Origin: Fictibacillus enclensis | Lineage (GTDB): Bacteria; Bacillota; Bacilli; Bacillales; Fictibacillaceae | Reading direction: 5' to 3' | Assembly: GCF_001457035.1 (NCBI RefSeq) | Contig: NZ_KQ758618.1 | Location: 806,001 to 870,000, forward strand | Length of the DNA: 64,000 nt | Shown: positions 7,598 through 20,729 of the stretch, in pieces | Layout: the number at the start of each line of letters is the position of its first letter | How positions within the stretch are numbered: the first letter of the stretch is position 1 | Notes under the pieces: generated by a model | Databases searched by the model: none | Told to the model about the DNA's origin: nothing | The model's input: the letters and a program-made list of their open reading frames with translations, nothing else | Program-made: the position numbers and the translations under genes

Positions 7598-9265
7598 ATG
7601 CGTAGTAACATGATAAAAAACGGAATTGACCGAGCGCCACATCGAAGCTTGCTTCATGCGGCCGGTGTAAAAGCAGAAGATATGAACAAACCATTTATTG
7701 GGGTCTGTAATTCCTATGTAGATATCATTCCGGGCCACATGCACCTAAATAAAGTGGGTGAGAAAGTAAAACAGGCCATTCGCGAAGCAGGCGGTGTACC
7801 GTTCGAGTTCAACACAATCGGTGTTGACGACGGGATCGCCATGGGCCACATCGGAATGCGTTATTCCCTTCCAAGCCGGGAAATTATCGCTGACTCCGCC
7901 GAGACAGTAATCAATGCTCACTGGTTTGACGGAGTGTTTTATATCCCGAACTGTGACAAGATTACACCAGGGATGCTGATGGCCGCGGCCAGAACCAATG
8001 TACCTGCTGTATTTGTATCTGGTGGTCCGATGGAAGCCGGTAAGTCATCTTCCGGTAAATCCCTTTCTCTCGTTTCAGTTTTTGAAGGAGTCGGTTCCCA
8101 CCTGTCAGGCAAAATGTCGCGTGAAGAGCTGCTTGAGCTTGAGACAAGTGCCTGTCCGACCTGCGGATCCTGTTCGGGAATGTTCACTGCAAACAGCATG
8201 AACTCCATCATGGAAATGCTCGGCATCACACTTCCGGGCAACGGCACACTCGTAGCAACCTCGGAGGAACGAGATAAGCTGTATAAAGATGCGGCTTTCC
8301 ACCTGATGGACCTTGTTGAACGCGATATCCGGCCGAGAGACATTATCACGAAAGAAGCAATTGATGATGCATTTGCTCTTGACATGGCCATGGGAGGCTC
8401 GACGAACACAGTCCTTCACATGCTTGCCATCGCACATGAGGCGGGTGTTGAATATGACCTTAAACGAATTAATGAAGTAGCGGAAAGAGTGCCATACCTC
8501 TCAAAGATAAGCCCTGCATCAGACTATACCATGCAGGATGTTCATGAAGCCGGAGGGGTCAGCGCCATTATCAAACAACTTGGTCAAATGGACGGTGCCA
8601 TTCACCGGGACAGGATCACTGTCACTGGCAAAACATTGTATGAAAATGTGGAAGAGGCTGAAATTTTAAACAGTGATGTTATCCGCTACCCTGACAACGC
8701 CTACAGTCCTGTAGGAGGCCTTTCCATTCTGTATGGAAACCTTGCACCTGACGGCTGTGTTATCAAAGTTGGCGGCGTGGATCCATCCATCAAATATTTT
8801 GAAGGAGAAGCGATTGTCTTTGAATCCCAGGACGAGGCGCTTGACGGAATAAAAACCGGTCAAGTCAAGGAAGGCCATGTAGTGGTAATCCGCTATGAAG
8901 GGCCAAAAGGCGGGCCGGGGATGCCGGAAATGCTGTCTCCAACTTCCGCTATTGCCGGAATGGGCTTAAGCACAAAGGTAGCTTTGATCACCGACGGAAG
9001 ATTCTCAGGTGCTTCCAGAGGAATTTCCATCGGCCATATCTCGCCGGAAGCAGCAGAAGGCGGACCAATCGCTTTCCTTGAAAATGGCGACCAAATATTA
9101 ATTGATCTCCCTAACCGAACAATCAATTTGATGGTCAGTGAAGAAGAATTGCATCAAAGAAAGGCGGATTGGCAGCAGCCAGAGCCTAAAATCAAACAAG
9201 GCTATCTCGCCCGTTATGCCAAACTTGTCACTTCGGCCAATACTGGCGGAGTCCTGAAAGTATAA
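7598..9265 (+). CDS. ilvD: Dihydroxy-acid dehydratase
   Basis: Iron-sulfur enzyme that dehydrates 2,3-dihydroxy-3-methyl acids to the 2-oxo acids of valine and isoleucine synthesis. It has 555 residues. Cluster and active-site residues are visible: C37 in IGVCNSY, C119-D-K in [11 protein letters not shown], and [11 protein letters not shown] (C186, C189, C192). I chose ATG 7598 over the in-frame ATG 7589 because AGGAG (7584-7588) directly abuts the latter; the spacing to 7598 is 9 nt and the protein then starts [16 protein letters not shown]. In B. subtilis ilvD stands apart from ilv-leu; here it lies just ahead of the leucine T-box. Confidence 0.96.
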   Translation: MRSNMIKNGIDRAPHRSLLHAAGVKAEDMNKPFIGVCNSYVDIIPGHMHLNKVGEKVKQAIREAGGVPFEFNTIGVDDGIAMGHIGMRYSLPSREIIADSAETVINAHWFDGVFYIPNCDKITPGMLMAAARTNVPAVFVSGGPMEAGKSSSGKSLSLVSVFEGVGSHLSGKMSREELLELETSACPTCGSCSGMFTANSMNSIMEMLGITLPGNGTLVATSEERDKLYKDAAFHLMDLVERDIRPRDIITKEAIDDAFALDMAMGGSTNTVLHMLAIAHEAGVEYDLKRINEVAERVPYLSKISPASDYTMQDVHEAGGVSAIIKQLGQMDGAIHRDRITVTGKTLYENVEEAEILNSDVIRYPDNAYSPVGGLSILYGNLAPDGCVIKVGGVDPSIKYFEGEAIVFESQDEALDGIKTGQVKEGHVVVIRYEGPKGGPGMPEMLSPTSAIAGMGLSTKVALITDGRFSGASRGISIGHISPEAAEGGPIAFLENGDQILIDLPNRTINLMVSEEELHQRKADWQQPEPKIKQGYLARYAKLVTSANTGGVLKV

Positions 9266-9266
9266 T
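9261..9266 (+). promoter_or_regulatory. Candidate -10 box of the T-box transcript
   Basis: A perfect TATAAT overlaps the ilvD stop codon and would start transcription near 9273, about 25 nt before Stem I. No good -35 lies at the right distance, so the T-box may instead be reached only by read-through from ilvD. Confidence 0.35.
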
Positions 9267-9297
9267 ACCTTTTAAAATTAAAAATCATTAAATCTGT

Positions 9298-9596
9298 GAA
9301 GGGGAAGAATGACAGAAGGTTATTTCCAGAGAGCCGGGTTGCTGTGAGCCGGTAATAACCCTGTCAGGATCTCACCCCTGAGTGTCTGTTCGAACGCACG
9401 GTTCAAGTGTCAGTAGGTCAGATCGAGTTAGCCAGTTTTTTTTCAATGGGTAACTTGTTATCAAACCGGATGAACTTTTCATCCATGAGGCGGCAATGCA
9501 AGAGCCGCGAAAAAGGGTGGTACCGTGAAAAGAAGCCTTTTCACCCCTTTGGCAGGATAAACACTGTCATTTTGGGTGAATAGGCTTTTTATTTTG
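9298..9596 (+). ncRNA. T-box leader, leucine specifier (CUC)
   Basis: tRNA-sensing leader ahead of ilvB. Stem I folds from AGGGG (9300-9304) with CCCCT (9375-9379), GACAG (9311) with CTGTC (9361), and GGTTATT (9318) with AATAACC (9354); an AGAG motif lies near 9328. The specifier bulge holds CTC (Leu) at 9371-9373 followed by A. The conserved T-box AGGGTGGTACCGTG is at 9514-9527, where the uncharged tRNA CCA end binds. The terminator follows at 9534-9596. Uncharged tRNA-Leu should favour antitermination, switching on ilvBHC-leuABCD. Confidence 0.93.
9534..9596 (+). terminator. T-box-controlled terminator before ilvB
   Basis: AGCCTTTTCACCC (9534-9546) pairs with GGGTGAATAGGCT (9574-9586) at 12 of 13 positions, with a loop containing a smaller GGCAG/CTGTC helix, then TTTTATTTT. 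It is exclusive with the antiterminator formed by the T-box sequence. Confidence 0.8.
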
Positions 9597-9619
9597 AACA
9601 AATAAGGGAGGAATCAGAA

Positions 9620-11338
9620 ATGAAAGCCAGCTGGGTGGCTGAGGAAGAGAAAAGCAAAGTCCTGAAGATGTCTGGGGCCGATATGCTGATGGAGGCACTG
9701 GAAAAAGAAGGGGTTGACGTATTATTCGGATATCCCGGGGGTGCCGTCCTTCCCATTTATGATGCGCTGTACAAAAGGAACATCAAACACATTTTAACAA
9801 GGCATGAACAAGGGGCTATTCACGCTGCTCAAGGGTTTGCAAGAGTGGCCGGAAAGCCCGGCGTTGTTATCGCCACCTCAGGGCCAGGCGCGACCAATCT
9901 GGTAACGGGAATAGCGGATGCCATGATCGATTCACTCCCGCTTGTTATTTTCACAGGCCAGGTTGCCACATCGGTTATCGGAACAGATGCCTTTCAGGAA
10001 GCCGATATCGTTGGAATCACGATGCCGATCACAAAGCACAATTATCAGGTGAGAAAAGTGGAAGAGCTGCCAAGAATCATTAAAGAAGCCTTCCACCTTG
10101 CACAGACCGGCCGTCCAGGCCCGGTACTGGTTGATATTCCTAAAGATATCTCTACATCGATTGGTTCGTATAAACCATCCAACGAAGTTGATCTTCCGGG
10201 ATATCAGCCAACGACAATTCCGAACCTCCTGCAAGTCAAGCGTCTGGCAGATGCCATCGCACAAGCGAAGAAACCAGTCATTCTTGCTGGAGCCGGCGTC
10301 CTGTTTGCCAAAGCCGAGGAAGAGATCCTTGCACTGGCCGAGCAGCACAGGATTCCTGTCACGAATACGCTTCTCGGACTGGGAAGTTTTCCGTCGGAAC
10401 ATCCGCTCTTCCTGGGAATGGCCGGAATGCATGGTACGTATGCGGCGAATACCGCTCTTCATGAATGTGACCTTTTGATTGGAATCGGAGCCCGTTTTGA
10501 TGACCGGCTTACAGGCAACCTTGCACACTTTGCCCAAAAAGCAACTGTTGCCCACATTGATATCGATCCGGCTGAAATCGGAAAAAACGTTGAAACGCTT
10601 ATTCCGATTGTAGGCTGCGCAAAACATACAGCGGCAGCTTTGCTCCGCGAGAGCACAACGTCAGGAGACACGGAGGAATGGGTTTGCCAATTGGCGGAAC
10701 TTAAGAACAGTTATCCGCTTTGGTACAAAAATGAAGGGGATGTACTGAAGCCGCAGCGACTGCTTGAAATCATTCATGAGGAAACCAAAGGTGAAGCCAT
10801 TGTTACAACAGATGTAGGTCAGCACCAAATGTGGACGGCTCAATATTATGGATTTTCCAAACCGAACCGCTGGGTAACCTCAGGGGGACTGGGAACCATG
10901 GGATTTGGTTTTCCGGCAGCAATTGGAGCCAAAATTGGCAAACCAGAGCTTCCGGTTGTGGCAGTAACGGGGGATGCAGGGTTCCAAATGACCCTTCAGG
11001 AGCTTTCCGTTTTACAGGAAATGAAGCTTCCGGTGGTCATTGTCATCGTCAATAATCAATCGTTGGGCATGGTGAGGCAATGGCAGGAAATCTTCTATGA
11101 AGAACGGTATTCAGAATCCTTGCTTCCGGTCCAGCCGGACTTTGTAAAACTGGCTGCTGCTTACGGAATTGAAGCCGCATCGGTTACGACCGAAGAAGAA
11201 GCTCGGGCCAAATTTGCCGAAGCGCTTGATTCCAAAGGACCATTCTTGCTGGACTGTAGAGTCGCATCAGATGAAAATGTTTATCCGATGATTGCACCCG
11301 GCAAGGGAATCCATCAGATGATTGGGGTGAAACCATGA
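9620..11338 (+). CDS. ilvB: Acetolactate synthase, large (catalytic) subunit
   Basis: ThDP and FAD enzyme that condenses pyruvate with pyruvate or 2-oxobutyrate, the first common step to valine, leucine and isoleucine. The 572-residue protein has the N-terminal ThDP half ([15 protein letters not shown], catalytic Glu in TRHEQGA), a central FAD-binding domain (about 200-340), and the C-terminal ThDP/Mg motif GDAGFQM with [12 protein letters not shown]. It starts at ATG 9620 after GGGAGGA. It overlaps ilvH by 4 bp. Expression is set by the leucine T-box upstream. Confidence 0.97.
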   Translation: MKASWVAEEEKSKVLKMSGADMLMEALEKEGVDVLFGYPGGAVLPIYDALYKRNIKHILTRHEQGAIHAAQGFARVAGKPGVVIATSGPGATNLVTGIADAMIDSLPLVIFTGQVATSVIGTDAFQEADIVGITMPITKHNYQVRKVEELPRIIKEAFHLAQTGRPGPVLVDIPKDISTSIGSYKPSNEVDLPGYQPTTIPNLLQVKRLADAIAQAKKPVILAGAGVLFAKAEEEILALAEQHRIPVTNTLLGLGSFPSEHPLFLGMAGMHGTYAANTALHECDLLIGIGARFDDRLTGNLAHFAQKATVAHIDIDPAEIGKNVETLIPIVGCAKHTAAALLRESTTSGDTEEWVCQLAELKNSYPLWYKNEGDVLKPQRLLEIIHEETKGEAIVTTDVGQHQMWTAQYYGFSKPNRWVTSGGLGTMGFGFPAAIGAKIGKPELPVVAVTGDAGFQMTLQELSVLQEMKLPVVIVIVNNQSLGMVRQWQEIFYEERYSESLLPVQPDFVKLAAAYGIEAASVTTEEEARAKFAEALDSKGPFLLDCRVASDENVYPMIAPGKGIHQMIGVKP

Positions 11339-11853
11339 GGCGCATCATAACCGCCACAGTATTAAATCGAAGCGGGGTACTCAACCGGCTGACGGGATTA
11401 ATGACCAAGCGGCAATTTAACATCGAAAGCATCACGGTCGGGCATTCAGATGATCCATCGATCTCGAAAATCACTATCGTTGTGCAGGTGGAGGATGACA
11501 GAAAGCTTGAACAGCTCCTGAAACAACTTCACAAGCAAATTGATGTGCTAAAGGTGAAGGATCTCACGGAAATGGCACTCGTCGCGAGGGAGCTGGCCTT
11601 GATCAAAGTGATGACCACTCCGGAAACCCGCAGTGAGATCAAAGTGATCATCGAGCCGTTCAGGGCAAGTATCATCGATGTCAGCCTGGAAAACGTGACC
11701 ATTGAAGTGACAGGCGACAATGACAAGGTAGAAGCGATCATCGAGCTTCTGAGACCATATGGCATTAAAGAAATTTCAAGAACAGGCCTTACCGCCATGC
11801 CGAGGGGTACACAAAAAACGGTCTATAATCTGAATCAGTTTTCTATTATTTAA
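11335..11853 (+). CDS. ilvH: Acetolactate synthase, small (regulatory) subunit
   Basis: Regulatory partner of IlvB, giving valine feedback inhibition. It has 172 residues: an N-terminal ACT domain ([29 protein letters not shown]) and a C-terminal ALS_ss_C domain ([18 protein letters not shown], then [12 protein letters not shown]). Its ATG overlaps the ilvB stop codon (ATGA), as expected for a one-to-one complex. ilvC follows after 62 bases. Confidence 0.97.
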   Translation: MRRIITATVLNRSGVLNRLTGLMTKRQFNIESITVGHSDDPSISKITIVVQVEDDRKLEQLLKQLHKQIDVLKVKDLTEMALVARELALIKVMTTPETRSEIKVIIEPFRASIIDVSLENVTIEVTGDNDKVEAIIELLRPYGIKEISRTGLTAMPRGTQKTVYNLNQFSII

Positions 11854-11912
11854 ATCTATAAAAAATAAAACCAACAAAACCAACAAAACCAACTATTATT
11901 GAGGAGAGATGA

Positions 11913-14475
<2,563 letters not shown>

Positions 14476-14496
14476 ATCTAATGAGGAGGGGTCAAG

Positions 14497-15594
14497 ATGG
14501 AAAAAACAATTACAGTCTTGCCGGGTGACGGAATCGGACCGGAAGTGATGAAAGGGGCTTTGCGTGTCCTCAAAGCAGTTGAAGCCCGCTATGGCCATCA
14601 GTTTAATGTGACAGAAATGCCGATCGGCGGTAAAGCCATTGATGAGACAGGATTTCCATTGCCCTCTGAAACGCTGGAACAATGCAAAAAAAGTGATGCT
14701 GTTTTGCTGGGAGCTGTTGGCGGCCCGAAATGGGACGGAATGGAAAAACGGCCGGAGCAGGGCCTGCTTCAAATTCGCAAGGAATTGAATGTTTTTGCCA
14801 ACCTTAGGCCGGTAAAAGCATTCGCCCCTCTTGGTGATATTTCACCGCTCAAACCGGAGCTCATCGAAAATGTGGACTTGATATTTGTCCGGGAGCTCAC
14901 AGGCGGGCTGTACTTTGCCCAGCCAAAAGGAAGAACTGGAAATGAAGAAGCGGTAGATACGCTGTATTATCACCGCAATGAAATCGAACGAGTGGTAAAA
15001 AAGGCATTTGAAATTGCCGCTTCGCGAAGCGGCAAACTGACTTCTGTAGATAAAGCCAATGTCCTTGAGTCAAGCAAGCTTTGGAGGGAAGTGGTCAACG
15101 AAATGGCCAAGAGCTTTCCGGAAGTGGAAGTAGAGCACATGCTTGTTGACAATGCTGCGATGCAGCTTGTCAGAAACCCCGTACAATTTGACGTCATTGT
15201 GACAGAGAATATGTTTGGTGACATTTTATCTGACGAAGCATCAATGATCACTGGCTCTTTGGGTATGCTGGCTTCCGCTTCGGTAAGTGAGGACGGTCAA
15301 GGGCTTTATGAGCCGGTCCATGGATCTGCGCCTGACATTGCCGGGAAGAATGCGGCCAATCCACTGGGGATGGTCCTGTCAACTGCCATGATGCTTCGTC
15401 ATTCCTTCCATATGAATGACGAAGCGGATGCAATAGAAATGGCCGTTCAGGAAGTATTGAACGCCAATTACCGAACCAGAGATATTGAAAGCAAAAAAGG
15501 AAGAATATCCACAACAGATGAAATGGTGGACCAGCTGATCTATCGATTGGATGAAAATGCAGCAACCACCACACTGCTTGAAGTGTATGTGTAA
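14497..15594 (+). CDS. leuB: 3-Isopropylmalate dehydrogenase
   Basis: NAD-dependent oxidative decarboxylation of 3-isopropylmalate to 2-oxoisocaproate. The 365-residue protein has the family N-terminus [21 protein letters not shown], the substrate-binding RELTGGLYF, the metal-binding [25 protein letters not shown], and the NAD-binding [18 protein letters not shown]. It starts at ATG 14497 after GAGGAGGGG, 21 bases beyond leuA, and ends 13 bases before leuC. Confidence 0.97.
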   Translation: MEKTITVLPGDGIGPEVMKGALRVLKAVEARYGHQFNVTEMPIGGKAIDETGFPLPSETLEQCKKSDAVLLGAVGGPKWDGMEKRPEQGLLQIRKELNVFANLRPVKAFAPLGDISPLKPELIENVDLIFVRELTGGLYFAQPKGRTGNEEAVDTLYYHRNEIERVVKKAFEIAASRSGKLTSVDKANVLESSKLWREVVNEMAKSFPEVEVEHMLVDNAAMQLVRNPVQFDVIVTENMFGDILSDEASMITGSLGMLASASVSEDGQGLYEPVHGSAPDIAGKNAANPLGMVLSTAMMLRHSFHMNDEADAIEMAVQEVLNANYRTRDIESKKGRISTTDEMVDQLIYRLDENAATTTLLEVYV

Positions 15595-15607
15595 GGAGGA
15601 AGATGAG

Positions 15608-17041
15608 ATGACAAAAACCATTATTGATAAAGTTTGGGAAAAACATACCGTCATGCAAGAGGAAAATAAGCCCGGTCTTTTGTACATTGATTTGCATCTT
15701 CTTCATGAAGTAACATCTCCGCAGGCCTTTGCCGGCCTGCGGGAAAAAAACCGGAAAGTAAGAAGACCAGACCTTTGTTTTGCCACAATGGATCATAATA
15801 TTCCGACAAAAAACCGGTTTGTGATCGATGACAGCATTGCCTTGAAACAGATCCAGACCCTTGAAGAAAATTGTAAGGAGTATGGCATCCATCTGGAAGG
15901 GCTTGAATCCGACCAACAAGGGATTGTCCATGTTATCGGACCGGAACTTGGGTTAACATTGCCTGGGAAAACCATAGTTTGCGGAGACAGCCATACATCC
16001 ACTCATGGAGCTTTTGGTGCTCTTGCCTTTGGAATCGGAACAAGTGAAGTGGAGCATGTGTTGGCCACACAGACCCTCTGGCAGCAAAAACCAAAACAGT
16101 TGAAAGTAAATATAGAAGGAAAACGCGGTTTTGGAGTAACGGCCAAAGATATTATTCTTGCCTTAATTGCTCAATACGGTACCAATGTTGGCGCCGGACA
16201 TGTCATTGAATTCACTGGTGAAACGGTGCGCAGCTTTACCATGGAAGAACGCATGACGTTATGCAACATGTCGATTGAAGCAGGAGCAAAAGCCGGATTG
16301 GTTGCACCTGACGAGAAGACCTATGAATATATTAAAGGCCGCAAATATGCTCCACAGGGTGAGCAGTTTGAGGAAAAAGTGAACGAGTGGAAGGCCCTTC
16401 GTTCCGATGCAGATGCGAAATATGACAAGGTCATTGAAATCAATGCGGCAGAAGTGGAGCCGATGGTAACCTGGGGAACCAATCCATCCATGGGTGTGGG
16501 GATCTCTGGCAATGTACCTTCCTATAGTGATGAACAAACACAGCAGGAAAGAGAATCCTTGCAAAAAGCCCTTCATTATATGGGATTAAATCCTGGGCAG
16601 TCATTGACTGAGGTACCTGTTCAGCATGTCTTCATCGGTTCATGCACCAACTCGAGGCTCAGTGATCTGCGGGCGGCTGCAAAAGTGGTTAAGGGAAGAA
16701 AAGTTCACGGTGGAGTTCAGGCCATTGTGGTTCCCGGCTCACAGCAAGTAAAGGCAAAAGCAGAGCAGGAAGGCTTACATCTTGTTTTTCAGGAAGCTGG
16801 TTTTGACTGGCGTGACTCAGGATGTTCCATGTGCCTTGGGATGAATCCGGATATCGTGCCTGAAGGAGAAAGGTGTGCTTCTACTTCCAACCGGAACTTT
16901 GAAGGCAGACAGGGCAAAGGGGCAAGAACGCATCTGGTCAGCCCGGAAATGGCGGCGGCAGCTGCCATCGAAGGGAAGTTTACAGACGTTCGCAAGTTTC
17001 AATCTGGTTTTAGGGAAGGTGAGCAGTATGCCAGGATTTAA
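15608..17041 (+). CDS. leuC: 3-Isopropylmalate dehydratase, large subunit
   Basis: Aconitase-family [4Fe-4S] subunit that isomerises 2- to 3-isopropylmalate together with LeuD. The 477-residue protein shows [27 protein letters not shown] and the three cluster cysteines in FIGSCTNSR and GCSMCLGMN. The start at ATG 15608 follows AAGGAGGA (15593-15600) and yields [13 protein letters not shown]; the frame is open further upstream into leuB but without support. The last 14 bases overlap leuD. Confidence 0.97.
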   Translation: MTKTIIDKVWEKHTVMQEENKPGLLYIDLHLLHEVTSPQAFAGLREKNRKVRRPDLCFATMDHNIPTKNRFVIDDSIALKQIQTLEENCKEYGIHLEGLESDQQGIVHVIGPELGLTLPGKTIVCGDSHTSTHGAFGALAFGIGTSEVEHVLATQTLWQQKPKQLKVNIEGKRGFGVTAKDIILALIAQYGTNVGAGHVIEFTGETVRSFTMEERMTLCNMSIEAGAKAGLVAPDEKTYEYIKGRKYAPQGEQFEEKVNEWKALRSDADAKYDKVIEINAAEVEPMVTWGTNPSMGVGISGNVPSYSDEQTQQERESLQKALHYMGLNPGQSLTEVPVQHVFIGSCTNSRLSDLRAAAKVVKGRKVHGGVQAIVVPGSQQVKAKAEQEGLHLVFQEAGFDWRDSGCSMCLGMNPDIVPEGERCASTSNRNFEGRQGKGARTHLVSPEMAAAAAIEGKFTDVRKFQSGFREGEQYARI

Positions 17042-17633
17042 AACATTTACCGGAACAGCAGCTGTACTGGACCGTGATAATGTGGATACGGATCAAATCA
17101 TACCAAAACAGTTTTTAAAGCGTGTTGAACGAAGCGGGTTTGGAAAGTATTTATTTTTCGACTGGCGGTTTAACCGTGACGGCTCCCCGAATCCTGAGTT
17201 CGAATTGAACCGTCCTGAAGCTGAGGGAGCGGAGATCCTGCTTGCCGGAGATAATTTCGGATGCGGTTCTTCACGCGAACATGCTCCTTGGGCATTGAAG
17301 GATTATGGATTTAAAGTGATTGTGGCTCCGGATTATGCGGATATCTTCTATAATAATTCATTGAAAAATGGAATATTGGTGATCAAGCTTCCTGCCGAAA
17401 CCATTAATAGCCTGAAAGACAGAGTGGCAGCTGGTGATCAAAGGCTTACGGTGAGCCTTAACAAACAGGAGATTTTATCCGGAGAGGAAGTCCTGGCTTC
17501 TTTCTCATTCGATCCATATTGGAAAGAGATGATTCAGAATGGCTGGGATGAAATATCCATTACCCTAAAATATGAGGATGAGATCAGCCGCTTTGAGAAG
17601 CAGCAGGAAGCCGTTAAGCAACCACAATTATAA
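17028..17633 (+). CDS. leuD: 3-Isopropylmalate dehydratase, small subunit
   Basis: Swivelling-domain subunit paired with LeuC. The 201-residue protein begins [30 protein letters not shown] and contains the substrate loop [17 protein letters not shown]. The ATG at 17028 lies 14 bp inside leuC and is preceded by GGGAAGGTGAG; an upstream open stretch is leuC shadow. It is the last gene of the ilv-leu operon; the terminator lies 124 bases further on. Confidence 0.97.
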   Translation: MPGFKTFTGTAAVLDRDNVDTDQIIPKQFLKRVERSGFGKYLFFDWRFNRDGSPNPEFELNRPEAEGAEILLAGDNFGCGSSREHAPWALKDYGFKVIVAPDYADIFYNNSLKNGILVIKLPAETINSLKDRVAAGDQRLTVSLNKQEILSGEEVLASFSFDPYWKEMIQNGWDEISITLKYEDEISRFEKQQEAVKQPQL

Positions 17634-17756
17634 AATGTGTTTTTAAAGTTTTTGGACAGATGAGGTTTGAAGTAAGTCAAAAAAGGAAAAAATAAGAGGA
17701 GACGTGGCAAAACAGAACGTGTTAGCAGGTTTCCTATTTAATCGTTCCATATCAGC

Positions 17757-17791
17757 AATCCTGCACAACCGTGTGCAGGATTTGTTGTTTC
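17757..17791 (+). terminator. Terminator of the ilv-leu operon
   Basis: AATCCTGCACA (17757-17767) pairs with TGTGCAGGATT (17772-17782), followed by TGTTGTTT. The 123 bases between leuD and this hairpin contain no recognisable gene. Confidence 0.85.
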
Positions 17792-17875
17792 CTTCGGCCA
17801 ACTGTGCCGCGTCTTGAGTTTATGTCTTTAAACTGTTAAACTGATGCAAATAGAAACTGGAAGTGAATAAACCTA

Positions 17876-18919
17876 ATGGCTAATGACAAAAAAGGAAAAA
17901 AACCAAGCAACGTCGTCCCTTTACCTAATTTGCCTGCCCGTTTGCTTGAAAAGGGAATGGCTTCCCTGAAAGCAAAACATTATAAGGAATCTCTATCCTG
18001 CTTTCTTCAGCTGTTGGAATTGGATCCCGGCCATCCGCAGGGCCATCTTGGGGTGGTGCTCAGCCTGATCGAACTGGGCCAGCTTCAGGAGGCAAAGACC
18101 AGAGCAGAGAGAATGCTTAAGCAGGGTATAGGGGAATACTTTGACGTTTTGCAGATTTATCTTTCCATTCTTATTCAGCTTTCAGAATACGAAACAGTCG
18201 TTTCTGTCGTGGAAGCTGTGCTGGGGGAACACCAGCTGCCGGCTGCCCAGGCTGAATCTTTTTACCAGCTGCTTCATTTCAGCCGGAAGATGGCAGAAGA
18301 CCCTGAACCTGGCGTTGATTTTACTCCGGAGCCGGCTGAAGACAGGAAACAAGAAATTGAGACGCTAAGAAGTATGTTGACAAGCAGCGAAATACATAAC
18401 CAATGGATTGCCATGCAGCAGCTGAGCTACATGGATCCGGAAGAAACACTTTCTGTCTATCGTGAATTTTTGGCCAATGAAGAGGGCCATCCGGGCATAA
18501 AAACGATGGCACTTAATTATCTGAAATCAAAGAATGTGGAAGAAACCGTTACCTTACATAAGTTTGGACAAATGTATTCGATCTCCATACAAGAGCTCCA
18601 TGATGTTTATGAAGAGCCGTTTAATCTGGAAGTAAAAAAGGAAGTAGAGGACAGGCTGGAACAGGAAAATCCAACCTTGTCCCAATTTGCTCTTACCATT
18701 TGGTGGGATTACATACTTGCGATCTATCCACAGGTGCCCGAGCCCGCTGACCAATTCTTCTGGTCTCAGGCCCTGCAATGCGCAGCCGGCAAATTAAGCG
18801 GTATGGACGCGTGTGAAGAGCTTCAATCAGACATTGAGATTCATCCGGAAACGTTAAAAAAAGCAGTGGATCAGCTGCTTGATATTGAACGGTTTACGTT
18901 TGGGCCAAATAAATTTTAG
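17876..18919 (+). CDS. ysoA: TPR-repeat protein, YsoA-like
   Basis: Cytoplasmic 347-residue protein without signal peptide or membrane segment. Residues about 20-135 hold tetratricopeptide-type helices (GMASLKAKHYKESLSCFLQLLELDPGHPQGHLGVV, then LIELGQLQEAKTRAERML). The C-terminal half is helical and not recognised as a catalytic domain. Position between leuD and tig, size and repeats match B. subtilis ysoA. The start at ATG 17876 has only a weak ribosome site (GGAAGTGA). The function is unknown; a protein-protein scaffold is inferred. Confidence 0.85.
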   Translation: MANDKKGKKPSNVVPLPNLPARLLEKGMASLKAKHYKESLSCFLQLLELDPGHPQGHLGVVLSLIELGQLQEAKTRAERMLKQGIGEYFDVLQIYLSILIQLSEYETVVSVVEAVLGEHQLPAAQAESFYQLLHFSRKMAEDPEPGVDFTPEPAEDRKQEIETLRSMLTSSEIHNQWIAMQQLSYMDPEETLSVYREFLANEEGHPGIKTMALNYLKSKNVEETVTLHKFGQMYSISIQELHDVYEEPFNLEVKKEVEDRLEQENPTLSQFALTIWWDYILAIYPQVPEPADQFFWSQALQCAAGKLSGMDACEELQSDIEIHPETLKKAVDQLLDIERFTFGPNKF

Positions 18920-18951
18920 GACCACTCGTCCTAAACGGGAAATGGTCGTTG

Positions 18952-18979
18952 TTGAAATACAAGTCGGTTATGATATAAT
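18952..18979 (+). promoter_or_regulatory. SigA promoter of tig
   Basis: TTGAAA at 18952-18957, a 16-bp spacer, and TATAAT at 18974-18979 with an extended TG two bases before it. The transcript would start about 60 bases ahead of the tig ATG. Confidence 0.8.
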
Positions 18980-19043
18980 GGAATGGTTGCAATGAAAATG
19001 TTAGATTTTCAGGTGAAATACGTAATGTTGGAGGGAACTTTGA

Positions 19044-20339
19044 ATGAGTGCAAAGTGGGAAAAGTTAGAAGGCAACCAAGGTGTCTTAACGATTGAAGTT
19101 GAGGCTTCTGAAGTAGATACAGCCCTTGACCAGGCGTTTAAAAAAGTGGTTAAACAGGTAAACGTACCAGGTTTCCGTAAAGGGAAAATTCCACGTAAAA
19201 TGTTTGAACAGCGTTTTGGGGTTGAATCTTTATATCAAGATGCGCTTGATATCATCCTGCCACAAGCATACAGCAAGGCTGTAGAAGAAACAGGAATTGA
19301 GCCGGTTGATCGTCCTGAAGTGGACATCGAAACAATGGAAAAAGGCAGCAACCTTGTATTTACAGCAAAAGTTGTAGTGAAGCCGGAAGTGAAGCTTGGC
19401 GACTACAAAGGTCTTGAAGTAACTGAATTTGATACAACTGTAACTGACGAGGATGTTGACAATGAAGTCAAGCGTCTTCAAGAACAGCAGGCTGAGCTTG
19501 TTGTAAAAGAAGAAGGAACAGTAGAGAACGGAGATACTGTTGTTATTGATTTTGAAGGATTTGTCGACGGAGAGCCATTTGAAGGCGGTAAAGCTGAAAA
19601 CTATCCATTGGAAATCGGATCAGGTTCTTTCATTCCTGGATTTGAAGAACAGCTGATCGGTGAAAAAGCGGGTACTGAAAAAGAAGTAGAAATTACTTTC
19701 CCAGAAGAGTACCATGCAGCCGAGCTTGCTGGTAAGCCTGCTGTTTTCAAAGTAACTATCCATGATATCAAAACAAAACAGCTACCTGAGCTAAATGATG
19801 AGTTTGCCAAAGAGGCTGATTCTGAGGTAGAAACAGTAGAAGACCTTAAAGCCAGCATCCGCAAAAAGCTGGAAGAGAGCAAAAATCATGAAGGCGAGCA
19901 TCACACACGTGATTCCGTGGTTGACAAAGCCGTTGAAAATGCAGAAGTAGACGTACCGGAAGCAATGATCAACACTGAATTGGACCGCATGGTTCAGGAG
20001 TTTGGCCAGCGTCTTCAAATGCAAGGCATGAACCTTGACTTGTACTTCCAGTTCTCTGGCACTGACGAAGCAGCACTTCGTGAGCAAATGAAAGAAGATG
20101 CCGGAAAACGCGTGAAAACAAACCTGGTACTTGAAGCAATTTCTGAGGCAGAAAACATTGAAGCGACAGAAGAAGAAATCAATGAAGAGCTTAAGAAAAT
20201 GGCTGAAATGTACAACATGGATGTTGAGAAAATCACTCAAATGCTTGCAATGCAAGGCGGAAATGACGCTGTAGCTGCTGACTTAAAAATCAGAAAAGCA
20301 ATTGATTTATTAGTGGATAACAGCAAAACAGTTGCATAA
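19044..20339 (+). CDS. tig: Trigger factor
   Basis: Ribosome-associated chaperone and peptidyl-prolyl isomerase that meets nascent chains at the exit tunnel. The 431-residue protein has an N-terminal ribosome-binding domain with the signature [17 protein letters not shown] (about 43-60), an FKBP-like PPIase domain (about 160-245, [20 protein letters not shown]), and a helical C-terminal chaperone domain. It starts at ATG 19044 after GGAGGGA. It has its own promoter and terminator. Confidence 0.98.
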   Translation: MSAKWEKLEGNQGVLTIEVEASEVDTALDQAFKKVVKQVNVPGFRKGKIPRKMFEQRFGVESLYQDALDIILPQAYSKAVEETGIEPVDRPEVDIETMEKGSNLVFTAKVVVKPEVKLGDYKGLEVTEFDTTVTDEDVDNEVKRLQEQQAELVVKEEGTVENGDTVVIDFEGFVDGEPFEGGKAENYPLEIGSGSFIPGFEEQLIGEKAGTEKEVEITFPEEYHAAELAGKPAVFKVTIHDIKTKQLPELNDEFAKEADSEVETVEDLKASIRKKLEESKNHEGEHHTRDSVVDKAVENAEVDVPEAMINTELDRMVQEFGQRLQMQGMNLDLYFQFSGTDEAALREQMKEDAGKRVKTNLVLEAISEAENIEATEEEINEELKKMAEMYNMDVEKITQMLAMQGGNDAVAADLKIRKAIDLLVDNSKTVA

Positions 20340-20356
20340 TATTAAGTAAGGTCTGA

Positions 20357-20386
20357 CAAGGCACGAAATTTTCGTGCCTTGTTTTA
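20357..20386 (+). terminator. Terminator of tig
   Basis: CAAGGCACGAAA (20357-20368) pairs with TTTCGTGCCTTG (20370-20381), followed by TTTTA. Confidence 0.9.
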
Positions 20387-20582
20387 TATAATTATTTGCA
20401 TGGGCGGCAGGAAATACGGCTTTTTTATGGAAACTTTTTTAAAGGCTTTATTTTCCTGAATCAGGTTTTAAAATAGGCCATAAGGTTAATACTTATAGAA
20501 CACATCGAAAACAGTCCATTATGCCAATACATACTATTAAATGCCAATGAAGAGTTTTTATTTCCGTTTCAAAGGGGTAATA
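20387..20582. other. Intergenic stretch between tig and clpX, nothing recognised
   Basis: AT-rich non-coding sequence. I saw no gene, no CIRCE or CtsR heptad repeat, and no strong hairpin. The clpX promoter candidate begins just after it. Confidence 0.5.
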
Positions 20583-20591
20583 TGATACAAT
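20583..20591 (+). promoter_or_regulatory. Extended -10 promoter candidate for clpX
   Basis: TGATACAAT gives an extended TGn motif and TACAAT at 20586-20591. Only a poor -35 (TTTCCG, 19 bp spacer) is present. It would produce a leader of about 130 nt before clpX. Confidence 0.4.
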
Positions 20592-20729
20592 CCAATACAT
20601 AAACTTGCGGAAATGAAATCAACGTGCAGCACAAGTTCAAGCTCACACAGTAATGAAACAAGCATCCATACATCAGGATGATGAACAGGTAAATGGTTTC
20701 ATTCAATTTAAGGTTTAGGGGTGATTTCA

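Noticed and set aside
9932-10627. Minus-strand 231-codon frame opposite ilvB
   Set aside because: Antisense to the conserved ilvB coding sequence; composition is that of a shadow frame.
15248-15931. Minus-strand 227-codon frame opposite leuB-leuC
   Set aside because: Shadow frame of two secure conserved genes; no ribosome site or recognisable domain.
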